From positions 1,686,501-1,750,500 of the forward strand of contig NZ_CP102428.1 of assembly GCF_024652905.1 (NCBI RefSeq): a stretch of 64,000 nucleotides of DNA, in the 5' to 3' direction. This DNA is from Pseudomonas oryzihabitans (lineage in GTDB: Bacteria; Pseudomonadota; Gammaproteobacteria; Pseudomonadales; Pseudomonadaceae). This document shows, piece by piece, positions 56,135-64,000 of this stretch. Every line of letters begins with the position of its first letter. Positions within the stretch are counted from its first letter, which is position 1. The translations under genes and the position numbers were made by a program. The notes under the pieces were generated by a model, which ran no database searches, was not told where the DNA came from, and was given only the letters and a program-made list of their open reading frames with translations.

Positions 56135-57018
56135 GTGTTCTCCAACAGTTTGAGCCCGACCCATTGCCGGGCGAATTGATAGGCACAACGGCCATTGCGG
56201 TTGCCGCGACCGGACGCCCAGCGGATGGCTTCGCGATCCGCCTCTTCGGACCACTCCAGCTGCAGGCCGGACTTGCCGGCCAGGGTCGTGCACCAGTGGC
56301 GCACCACGGCTAGATAGTGATCCTGGGTAAAGGGGTAGAAGGACAGCCACAGCCCGAAACGATCCGACAGGGCGATCTTGTCCTCGGCCGCTTCGCTGGG
56401 GTGCAGCTCGCCGTCGACGTGCTCCCAGTTGGCGTTGTCGCTCTGCCGCTCCGCCACCAGATGACGGCGGTTGGAGGTGGCGTAGAGGACCACGTTGTCC
56501 GGCGCCTGCTCCAGGGAGCCATCCAGCACGCTCTTGAGCACCCGGTAATCGTCGCTGCCGGAATCGAAGGACAGGTCATCGCAGAACACCACGAAACGCT
56601 GTGGCTGGCCGGCGAGCTGTTCCACGGCGCGGGGCAGATCGGCCAGGTCGTCGCGCTCGATTTCGATCAGGCGCAGGCCCTGCCCGGCATACTCCGCCAA
56701 CAGCGCCCGGATCAGCGACGACTTGCCGGTGCCACGCGCGCCCCACAGCAGACTGTGGTTGGCCGGCAGCCCGGCCACGAACTGGCGGGTGTTACGGGCG
56801 AGCTGGTCACGCTGCCGATCGATACCCAGCAGGTCGGCCAGGCGCAATTCCAGATTGACGTCGAGCGGTTGCAGATAGCCGCCATGGCCTTCCCGGCGCC
56901 AGCGCGCCGCATAGCAGTGCTGCCAGTCCAGCGGCTCGCGACGATGGGGCAACAGGGGTTCGAGGCGCTCCAGCACCTGCCGTGCGTGGAGCAGAAAGTC
57001 TTCTAGGGAGGCATTCAC
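56131..57018 (-). CDS. AAA ATPase, DUF815 family
   Basis: A 295-residue cytoplasmic ATPase. Walker A LLWGARGTGKSSLIRALL is near residue 93, Walker B FVVFCDDLSFD near 142, then sensor YATSNRRHLV and the Arg-rich DRFGLWLSFYPF block that defines DUF815. Function of the family is not established. It overlaps the fRMsr gene by 4 bp; translation coupling suggests a linked role. Confidence 0.9.
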   Translation of the reverse strand: MNASLEDFLLHARQVLERLEPLLPHRREPLDWQHCYAARWRREGHGGYLQPLDVNLELRLADLLGIDRQRDQLARNTRQFVAGLPANHSLLWGARGTGKSSLIRALLAEYAGQGLRLIEIERDDLADLPRAVEQLAGQPQRFVVFCDDLSFDSGSDDYRVLKSVLDGSLEQAPDNVVLYATSNRRHLVAERQSDNANWEHVDGELHPSEAAEDKIALSDRFGLWLSFYPFTQDHYLAVVRHWCTTLAGKSGLQLEWSEEADREAIRWASGRGNRNGRCAYQFARQWVGLKLLENT

Positions 57019-57126
57019 AGGGATGATCCTTGACGACGAAAAAAAGAACAGCGGACCAGCCGCCTTCCAAGCCGCGCATTATCGTATGACTTTTGCCCTC
57101 CAGACAAAGTCCGGAGGGCTACCACG

Positions 57127-57612
57127 CTAGGACGCCAGCGCCTGGCGGACATGCTTTTCCAGCTGGGACGGACGGGTGATGGGCGCGAAGCGCTGGACGC
57201 GCCCTTGGGCCGGCGTGACGAGGAACTTGGTGAAGTTCCAGCGGATGGCGCTTCCCAACAAGCCCGGCGCCGCCTGCTTGAGCGCCACGAACAGCGGATG
57301 GGCGCCGTCGCCATTGACGTCGAGCTTGGCCATCACCGGAAAGCTGACATTGAAGCGGGTCAGACAAAAGGTCTGGATCTCGGCATTGCTACCTGGCTCC
57401 TGACCACCGAACTGATTGCAGGGAAAGACGATCACCCGCAGTCCCTCGGCCAGATAACGCTGCTGCAGCGCTTCGAGGCCGTCGTACTGACGGGTGAAGC
57501 CGCAACGACTGGCGGTATTGACCACCAGGTAGGCCCGCGCCGGCCAATCGGCCAGACAGGCCCGCTGGCCATCGGCGGTCTCGAACGGCACGCTGAGAAG
57601 GTCCCTGATCAC
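57127..57612 (-). CDS. Glutathione peroxidase family protein
   Basis: A 161-residue thiol peroxidase. The active Cys is in [12 protein letters not shown] near residue 35, the Gln/Asn motif in [12 protein letters not shown] near 65, and Trp/Asn in RWNFTKFLV near 125. The GTG at 57612 overlaps the msrB stop (GTGA), so the start is set by that coupling and earlier codons lie inside msrB. It reduces peroxides, probably with thioredoxin, as most bacterial Cys forms do. Confidence 0.92.
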   Translation of the reverse strand: MIRDLLSVPFETADGQRACLADWPARAYLVVNTASRCGFTRQYDGLEALQQRYLAEGLRVIVFPCNQFGGQEPGSNAEIQTFCLTRFNVSFPVMAKLDVNGDGAHPLFVALKQAAPGLLGSAIRWNFTKFLVTPAQGRVQRFAPITRPSQLEKHVRQALAS

Positions 57613-58010
57613 GCGGAGGCCCTGGGTTGCAACTGTAGCGCCACCGAATTGATGCAATAGCGCAGACCGGTCGGCGGTGGACCGTCGGGGAAGACATGCC
57701 CCAGGTGGGCGTCGCAGCGGGCGCAGAGCACCTCTACGCGCTGCATGCCGTGGCTGAAATCTTCCTTTTCCCGTACCGCCTCGGCATCGATGGGCGCGTA
57801 ATAGCTGGGCCAGCCGCAGCCGGAGTCGAACTTGGTGCTGGAGTCGAACAGTGCCAGTTCGCAGCAGGCGCAGTGATAGACGCCGGGCGTCTTGGTGTTG
57901 CAGTAAGCACCGGTATAGGGTCTTTCGGTGGCGGCCAGGCGACAGACGCGAAACTGATCGTCGGTCAGGCGCTCACGCCAGTCTTCCGGGCTACGCTGTA
58001 CTTTTTCCAT
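57609..58010 (-). CDS. msrB: Peptide methionine-(R)-sulfoxide reductase MsrB
   Basis: A 133-residue enzyme repairing oxidised methionine in proteins. Two zinc CxxC pairs are present, [11 protein letters not shown] near residue 47 and [14 protein letters not shown] near 96, and the catalytic Cys is in [11 protein letters not shown] near 119. AGAGG precedes the ATG at 58010. Cotranslated with the glutathione peroxidase gene. Divergent from alaA. Confidence 0.95.
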   Translation of the reverse strand: MEKVQRSPEDWRERLTDDQFRVCRLAATERPYTGAYCNTKTPGVYHCACCELALFDSSTKFDSGCGWPSYYAPIDAEAVREKEDFSHGMQRVEVLCARCDAHLGHVFPDGPPPTGLRYCINSVALQLQPRASA

Positions 58011-58166
58011 GATGACCTCTCTGGATGCCGGCGCATCTTTTGTAACAGGCGATGCAGCCGTATGATTCCCGCTCAGTCTGGCATCCACCCGCGGATGCTG
58101 CCAAGCGCCGGTCGGCGTCCGTCCCCGCCGAGTCTTACTCGCCCCTTTTCCAGGATTCATTTCCCC

Positions 58167-59378
58167 ATGCAGGTCTCCAAGTCGAACAAGCTCGCCAATG
58201 TCTGCTACGACATCCGCGGCCCGGTCCTCAAGCATGCCAAGCGCCTCGAAGAGGAAGGCCATCGCATCCTGAAGCTCAACATCGGCAATCCGGCGCCCTT
58301 CGGCTTCGAGGCGCCCGAGGAGATCCTGCAGGACGTCATCCGCAATCTGCCGACCGCCCAGGGCTACAGCGACTCCAAGGGCCTGTTCAGCGCGCGCAAG
58401 GCGGTGATGCAGTACTGCCAGCAGAAGCGCATCGAGGGTGTCGGCATCGAGGACATCTACCTGGGCAACGGTGTCTCCGAGCTGATCGTCATGGCCATGC
58501 AGGCCTTGCTCAACAACAACGACGAGGTGCTGATCCCGGCTCCCGACTATCCACTGTGGACCGCCGCGGTCAGCCTGGCCGGCGGCAAGCCGGTGCACTA
58601 TCTGTGCGACGAGCAGGCCGGCTGGTTCCCCGACCTGGCCGACATGGAAGCCAAGATCACCAGCAATACCAAGGCGCTGGTGCTGATCAACCCGAACAAT
58701 CCCACCGGCGCGGTCTATTCCAAGGAGGTACTGGAAGGCATCGTCGAACTGGCGCGGCGGCACAACCTGGTGCTGTTCTCCGACGAGATCTACGACAAGA
58801 TCCTTTACGACGAAGCCCAGCACATCTCCACCGCCTCCCTGGCGCCGGACGTCCTGTGCCTGACCTTCAACGGCCTGTCCAAGTCCTATCGCGTCGCCGG
58901 TTTCCGTTCGGGCTGGCTGATCGTGTCGGGCCCCAAGCACCGCGCCCACAGCTATATCGAAGGCCTCGACATCCTGGCCAACATGCGCCTGTGCGCCAAC
59001 GTGCCGGCCCAGCACGCGATCCAGACCGCTCTCGGCGGCTACCAGAGCATCAATGACCTGGTGCTGCCGCACGGACGCCTGCTGGAGCAGCGTAATCGCA
59101 CCTGGGAACTGCTCAATGACATCCCCGGCGTCAGCTGCGTGAAGCCGATGGGCGCGCTCTATGCCTTCCCGCGGATCGATCCCAAGGTCTGCCCCATCCA
59201 CAACGACGAGAAATTCGTTCTCGACCTGCTGCTCTCGGAAAAGCTGCTGGTGGTCCAGGGCACTGCCTTCAACTGGCCCTGGCCCGACCACTTCCGGGTC
59301 GTCACCCTGCCCCGCGTCGATGATCTGGAACAGGCCATCGGCCGCATCGGCAACTTCCTTGGTAGCTACGCCCAGTAG
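58167..59378 (+). CDS. alaA: Glutamate-pyruvate aminotransferase AlaA-like
   Basis: A 403-residue fold-type I PLP aminotransferase making alanine from pyruvate and glutamate. Hallmarks: [20 protein letters not shown] at the start, [25 protein letters not shown]-like block, [11 protein letters not shown] and the PLP Lys in [17 protein letters not shown] near residue 240. [10 protein letters not shown] near the end binds the carboxylate. The ATG at 58167 matches the family N-terminus; the frame upstream is non-conserved. A 10-bp stem hairpin follows at 59405-59432. Confidence 0.92.
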   Translation: MQVSKSNKLANVCYDIRGPVLKHAKRLEEEGHRILKLNIGNPAPFGFEAPEEILQDVIRNLPTAQGYSDSKGLFSARKAVMQYCQQKRIEGVGIEDIYLGNGVSELIVMAMQALLNNNDEVLIPAPDYPLWTAAVSLAGGKPVHYLCDEQAGWFPDLADMEAKITSNTKALVLINPNNPTGAVYSKEVLEGIVELARRHNLVLFSDEIYDKILYDEAQHISTASLAPDVLCLTFNGLSKSYRVAGFRSGWLIVSGPKHRAHSYIEGLDILANMRLCANVPAQHAIQTALGGYQSINDLVLPHGRLLEQRNRTWELLNDIPGVSCVKPMGALYAFPRIDPKVCPIHNDEKFVLDLLLSEKLLVVQGTAFNWPWPDHFRVVTLPRVDDLEQAIGRIGNFLGSYAQ

Positions 59379-59404
59379 CGGCAAAGCATTTCCGGGTCTT
59401 TCAT

Positions 59405-59432
59405 CGGTTGACGCGCCTCGCGGCGTCAACCG
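59405..59432 (+). terminator. Hairpin after alaA
   Basis: CGGTTGACGC / GCGTCAACCG, a perfect 10-bp stem with an 8-nt loop, 27 bp past the stop. No T-run, so termination strength is uncertain. Confidence 0.45.
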
Positions 59433-59571
59433 GCGCAGGCACTCGCGCGACAGCCGCCAGCAGTTTCGCCAGCCCCCAGACGACACAGTTTGCAATAGTG
59501 GAAACATTGAATGGATCGGGGCCGAACCTTATATAGCCGGCAGATAAACCTGTGAGGAGCTATACCCCACC

Positions 59572-60450
59572 ATGATGCGCATTCTGTTGTTTCTGGCTAC
59601 CAACCTGGCGGTGCTGATCGTTGCCAGCATCACCTTGAAGGTGCTTGGCGTGGATCGCTACACCGGTCAGAACTATGGCAGTCTGCTGGTGTTCTGTGCC
59701 GTGTTCGGCTTTGCCGGCTCGCTGATCTCGCTGTTCATCTCCAAGTGGATGGCGAAGATGAGCACCCGTACCGAGGTCATCAGCCAACCGCGTACCCGCC
59801 ATGAGCAGTGGCTGCTGCAGACCGTCGAGGAATTGGCCCGCGAAGCCGGCATCAAGACCCCCGAGGTCGGTATCTTCCCGGCCTACGAAGCCAACGCCTT
59901 CGCCACCGGCTGGAACCGTAACGACGCCCTCGTCGCGGTGAGCCAGGGCCTGCTGGAGCGCTTCTCGCCCGACGAGGTGCGCGCGGTGCTGGCCCACGAG
60001 ATCGGTCACGTCGCCAACGGCGACATGGTGACCCTGGCGCTGATCCAGGGCGTGGTGAACACCTTCGTGATGTTCTTCGCGCGGATCTTCGGCAACTTCG
60101 TCGACAAGGCCATCTTCAAGAATGAGGAAGGCCACGGCATCGCCTATTTCGTGACCACCATCATTGCCGAACTGGTCCTGGGTATCCTGGCCAGCATCAT
60201 CGTCATGTGGTTCTCGCGCAAACGCGAATTCCGCGCCGACGAAGCCGGTGCCCGCCTGGCTGGCCCCAACGCCATGATCGGCGCCCTGCAGCGCCTGCGT
60301 GCCGAGCAAGGTATCCCGGTGCAGATGCCCGACACCCTGAACGCCTTCGGCATCAACGGCTCGCTGAAGAACGGTCTGGCCGGTCTGCTGATGAGCCACC
60401 CGCCGCTGGAAGACCGCATCGAGGCCCTGCGCCGCTACGGTCAGCGCTAA
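59572..60450 (+). CDS. htpX: Membrane zinc protease HtpX
   Basis: A 292-residue inner-membrane metalloprotease for misfolded membrane proteins. Two membrane segments are near residues 4-25 and 37-55. The zinc motif HEIGH is in [12 protein letters not shown] near residue 140, two more segments follow, and the third ligand Glu is in [11 protein letters not shown] near 222. Length equals E. coli HtpX. Heat-shock control is expected from the family, but no sigma-32 site was assigned. Confidence 0.96.
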   Translation: MMRILLFLATNLAVLIVASITLKVLGVDRYTGQNYGSLLVFCAVFGFAGSLISLFISKWMAKMSTRTEVISQPRTRHEQWLLQTVEELAREAGIKTPEVGIFPAYEANAFATGWNRNDALVAVSQGLLERFSPDEVRAVLAHEIGHVANGDMVTLALIQGVVNTFVMFFARIFGNFVDKAIFKNEEGHGIAYFVTTIIAELVLGILASIIVMWFSRKREFRADEAGARLAGPNAMIGALQRLRAEQGIPVQMPDTLNAFGINGSLKNGLAGLLMSHPPLEDRIEALRRYGQR

Positions 60451-60462
60451 GCGCGAGCAATG

Positions 60463-60490
60463 AAAAAACCCGGCTTCGGCCGGGTTTTTT
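60463..60490 (+). terminator. Bidirectional terminator between htpX and the VWA gene
   Basis: AAAAAACCCGG-CTT-CGG-CCGGGTTTTTT type hairpin with T-runs on both strands. Its right edge touches the stop codon of the converging VWA gene. Confidence 0.9.
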
Positions 60491-61665
60491 CATGGGCGGG
60501 TCAAGGATCGGATGGCATCGCCCAGCCCCTCGCCGGTCAAGGGAAACATCCGCTGGGCAATGAGTTCGCGCAGCAACTGGATCGAGGTGCTGCTGGCCCA
60601 GCCGTCCTGCGGATAGGGATTGAGCCAGACCGCCCGTGGGAAGTGCTGGCAGAGTCTCTGTATCCACAGGGCACCGGGCTCTTCGTTCCAGTGCTCGACG
60701 CTGCCACCTGGATGGGTGATCTCGTAGGGCCCCATACTGGCGTCGCCGACGATCACCAGGCGGTAGTCCGCTCCATAGCGGCGCAGCAGTTCGGCGGTCG
60801 CCAAGCCTTCCTCATACCGACGAGCATTATTGCGCCAGACCCGCTCGTAGACGCAGTTGTGGAAGTAGTAGTACTCCAGGTGGCGGAACTCCAGGCGACA
60901 GGCGCTGAACAACTCGCTGCACAGGCGCACATGCAGATCCATGGAGCCGCCGACATCCAGCAGCAGGAGCACCTTGGTGGCGTTATGGCGTTCAGGGCGA
61001 TAGCGCACGTCCAGCAACCCACCCTCCTGCGCCGTGGCGGCAACGGTCTCATCCAGGTCGAACTCCGCCGCCGCACCCTGGCGAGCGAAGCGCCGCAGCC
61101 GGCGCAGAGCCAATTGCAGATTGCGCCGATCCAGGGGCGCGCGATCGTCCAGATTGCGGTAGTCACGCTGCTCCCAGACCTTGGCCGCCCGCCCCTGGCG
61201 GGTACCGGCCTCGCCGACGCGCACACCGAAGGGATTGTAGCCACCGCTGCCGAAGGGACTGGTGCCACCCGTGCCGACCCATTTGTTGCCACCGGCGTGC
61301 CGCTCGCGCTGCTCGGCGAGGCGCTGCCGCAGGGTTTCGAGCAGTTCGTCGAGGCCGCCCAGGGCCTGGAGTCGCTGGCGGTCCTCGTCCGACAGCAAGC
61401 GCTGGAACTCCAGCCGCAACCAGTTCGCGGGAATCGCCTTGGGCTCCGCCAGACGTTCGGACCTGGCCAGCTCGCCGGCATAGACCTGATCGAAGCGGTC
61501 GAAGAAGCGCTCGTCCTTGACCAGCACGGCCCGGGCCAGCAGATAGAAGGCGTCTGGATCGGCCACTACCAGGCCCGCAGCCAGGGCGGCGTGCAGATCC
61601 AGCAGTTCGCCCAGGGACACCGGAATGCCGGCGGCCCTGAGTCGGGTGAAGAAGTCGAGGAACAT
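60490..61665 (-). CDS. VWA domain-containing protein (CoxE-like)
   Basis: A 391-residue cytoplasmic protein. The N-terminal half is helical (MFLDFFTRLRAAGIPVSLGE); a von Willebrand A domain starts near residue 225. Its metal site reads LLLLDVGGSMDLH, a DxGxS form in place of the canonical DxSxS. It is cotranscribed with the MoxR ATPase (8-bp gap). MoxR/VWA pairs act as chaperones that load metals or assemble enzymes. The client is not apparent. Confidence 0.88.
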   Translation of the reverse strand: MFLDFFTRLRAAGIPVSLGELLDLHAALAAGLVVADPDAFYLLARAVLVKDERFFDRFDQVYAGELARSERLAEPKAIPANWLRLEFQRLLSDEDRQRLQALGGLDELLETLRQRLAEQRERHAGGNKWVGTGGTSPFGSGGYNPFGVRVGEAGTRQGRAAKVWEQRDYRNLDDRAPLDRRNLQLALRRLRRFARQGAAAEFDLDETVAATAQEGGLLDVRYRPERHNATKVLLLLDVGGSMDLHVRLCSELFSACRLEFRHLEYYYFHNCVYERVWRNNARRYEEGLATAELLRRYGADYRLVIVGDASMGPYEITHPGGSVEHWNEEPGALWIQRLCQHFPRAVWLNPYPQDGWASSTSIQLLRELIAQRMFPLTGEGLGDAIRSLTRP

Positions 61666-61673
61666 GCCCGCCC

Positions 61674-62510
61674 TCAGCTCCGCCGGCGGCGCATGAAGGC
61701 CTGGCGTTCGAGCAACTGCAGATCCTGCTCGTTCTTCACCAGGGCGCCCGCCAGCGGTGGCAGGCCACCCTCGCCGTGCAGGGCCCGCTGCGCCGCCTCA
61801 TCGCCCAGCAACAGGGCCAGCCAGTCCACCAGTTCCGAGGTGGACGGCTTCTTCTTCAACCCCGGCACGCTGCGCAGGTCGAGAAAGAGATCCAGGGCCT
61901 CCTTGATCAGGCGCGCCTGAAGGTCGGGGTAATGCACCTGGACGATACGCTCAAGGGTCTCCCGCTCCGGGAAGCGGATGAAATGAAAGAAGCAACGACG
62001 CAGGAAGGCGTCCGGTAGCTCCTTTTCGTTGTTGGAGGTGATGATGATCACCGGTCGTCGCTGGGCGCGGATGGTCTCGCCCGTCTCGTAGACATGGAAT
62101 TCCATGCGATCGAGTTCCAGCAACAGGTCATTGGGAAACTCGATGTCGGCCTTGTCGATCTCGTCGATCAAGAGCACCACCGGATCCTCGGCGGTGAAGG
62201 CGTCCCACAGCTTGCCGGGCTTGATGTAGTTCGCCACCTCCTGCACCCGGGGATCCCCGAGCTGGGAATCGCGCAGGCGACTCACGGCATCGTATTCATA
62301 GAGGCCTTGCTGGGCCTTGGTGGTGGACTTGACGTGCCAGGTGATAAGACGTGCGCCCTGGCTCTCGGCCACCTGCTCGGCCAGCAGCGTCTTGCCGGTG
62401 CCCGGCTCGCCCTTCACCAGCAGCGGACGTCCCAGCTGAATGGCGGCATTGACCGCCAGACTGAGCTCGGCCGTGGCCACATAACGCTCGGTACCCTGAA
62501 AGGCCATCAT
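61674..62510 (-). CDS. MoxR family AAA+ ATPase
   Basis: A 278-residue ATPase. Walker A VKGEPGTGKTLLAEQVAE is near residue 33, Walker B VVLLIDEIDKADIEF near 90, sensor 1 IITSNNEKELPDAFLRRCFFHFI (in part) near 153. ATG codons at 62510 and 62507 are both possible. It is first in a two-gene operon with the VWA protein and divergent from cysK. Confidence 0.93.
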   Translation of the reverse strand: MMAFQGTERYVATAELSLAVNAAIQLGRPLLVKGEPGTGKTLLAEQVAESQGARLITWHVKSTTKAQQGLYEYDAVSRLRDSQLGDPRVQEVANYIKPGKLWDAFTAEDPVVLLIDEIDKADIEFPNDLLLELDRMEFHVYETGETIRAQRRPVIIITSNNEKELPDAFLRRCFFHFIRFPERETLERIVQVHYPDLQARLIKEALDLFLDLRSVPGLKKKPSTSELVDWLALLLGDEAAQRALHGEGGLPPLAGALVKNEQDLQLLERQAFMRRRRS

Positions 62511-62618
62511 CTATCCTCTGGCAGCTGTTTCGCCTGACGATAACACGCCGTGCCTGGGCTGGACGCCATCGTACGCAAGGCCTAGGCTGCGAGTTTTCCG
62601 CGCCGTACAGGATCCGCC

Positions 62619-63593
<975 letters not shown>

Positions 63594-63664
63594 GACCTCG
63601 AGGCAACTGCCCTCCTCCCTACCGGAGGCGCTCGACAGGCACGGACACCTTTGTCGCCACCCAA

Positions 63665-63692
63665 GAAAAAGCCCGGTTTCCCGGGCTTTTTT
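63665..63692. terminator. Bidirectional terminator between cysK and ppiD
   Basis: AAAAAGCCCGG / CCGGGCTTTTTT stem with T-runs in both directions. Confidence 0.9.
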
Positions 63693-63696
63693 CGTA

Positions 63697-64000
63697 TCAG
63701 AGATGCTTGATCTCGGCCTTGGCATCCAGGGCTCGACGGTAGGCCGCGAAATCGACCTGCCCGGCTCGCGAGGCCAGGTAGCGACGATACAACGCCTTGT
63801 CCTCGGCGCTCAGGGCTTCCTTGGGTACGCCTACCCCCTGCAGACGGATCAGGACGAAGTCCCCGTTCTGCAGGCTGATGCCGGCATAGGACGGCTTGTC
63901 GGCTTCCGGCTTGGCCATGCGGAATGCGGCCTGCAGCACCTGGGGATCGACGCCCTCCTGATTGCGCGTGGCGGCCTCGACGGTACGCCAGTCACCCGCA
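63697..64000 (-). CDS. ppiD: Peptidyl-prolyl isomerase PpiD, C-terminal part (runs off the window)
   Basis: About 100 C-terminal residues are present and the frame stays open to the window edge. WRTVEAATRNQEGVDPQ, LQAAFRMAKPEADKPSYAGI and DFVLIRLQGVGVPK resemble the C-terminus of PpiD/SurA-type periplasmic foldases. No catalytic domain is visible in this fragment, so the assignment rests on the tail alone. Confidence 0.75.
   Translation of the reverse strand, partial: AGDWRTVEAATRNQEGVDPQVLQAAFRMAKPEADKPSYAGISLQNGDFVLIRLQGVGVPKEALSAEDKALYRRYLASRAGQVDFAAYRRALDAKAEIKHL

Noticed and set aside
57609-59507. 632-residue frame that would extend msrB far upstream
   Set aside because: The upstream 500 residues are antisense to alaA; the real msrB starts at 58010 with a ribosome binding site.

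Overview
This window is a GC-rich gammaproteobacterial chromosome segment, almost certainly from Pseudomonas. The evidence is the syntenic housekeeping blocks: hemN-anr, dnaX-ybaB-recR, smc-zipA-ligA, the gpx-msrB-alaA-htpX block, and a tRNA-Gly/tRNA-Glu cluster. A Pseudomonas oryzihabitans-like species is plausible, but that is an inference from gene content and was not tested.

Layout. (1) 76-8279 is a visibly AT-richer catabolic cluster with different codon use: amidohydrolase, isopropylmalate-dehydrogenase-like enzyme, a two-wing GntR/FCD regulator, aldehyde dehydrogenase, cupin, tautomerase, ABM-family monooxygenase, SDR and a 2-hydroxycarboxylate transporter. It abuts a truncated sulfonate-binding-protein gene at about 8280-8302, so this edge looks like a rearrangement or insertion scar. 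(2) 8448-25591 is a large organosulfur scavenging region. It holds several orphan taurine/sulfonate-type binding proteins, two flavin-dependent (LLM) monooxygenases including a probable SfnG dimethylsulfone monooxygenase, a complete branched-chain-type ABC importer in one operon with sfnG, a second MetQ, a metNIQ methionine importer, and a class II aldolase operon. (3) 25843-28010 holds a cysteine-dioxygenase-like enzyme coupled to a four-domain rhodanese protein. (4) 28007-34924 holds a small hydrolase, hemN with an Anr box, anr, and a FecI/FecR/TonB receptor signalling set. (5) 35017-38756 holds recR, ybaB, dnaX, a small protein and the 4.5S SRP RNA. (6) 38837-45525 is a glycan locus: an overlapping operon glycosyltransferase-glf-glycosidase-like-ABC exporter, with galE divergent. 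(7) 45740-52829 is ligA-zipA-smc. (8) 52998-54681 holds a sulfate-binding protein and six tRNAs. (9) 54853-64000 holds a membrane protein, methionine-sulfoxide/peroxide repair genes, alaA, htpX, a MoxR/VWA pair, cysK, and the end of ppiD.

How it fits together. The sulfur genes form a coherent theme: capture of organosulfur compounds by several binding proteins, oxidative desulfonation by FMNH2-dependent monooxygenases, methionine import, cysteine catabolism and sulfur transfer, and cysteine synthesis (cysK). The most unusual items are the uncharacterised catabolic cluster and its scar, the sfnG-linked Liv-type importer carrying a MITE-like element at the livG stop, a 16-bp tandem octamer shared by the leaders of two sulfur operons, and the galactofuranose-type glycan operon with galE flanked by repeated GCTTCG hairpins. 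No phage, CRISPR array, complete insertion sequence or rRNA was seen.
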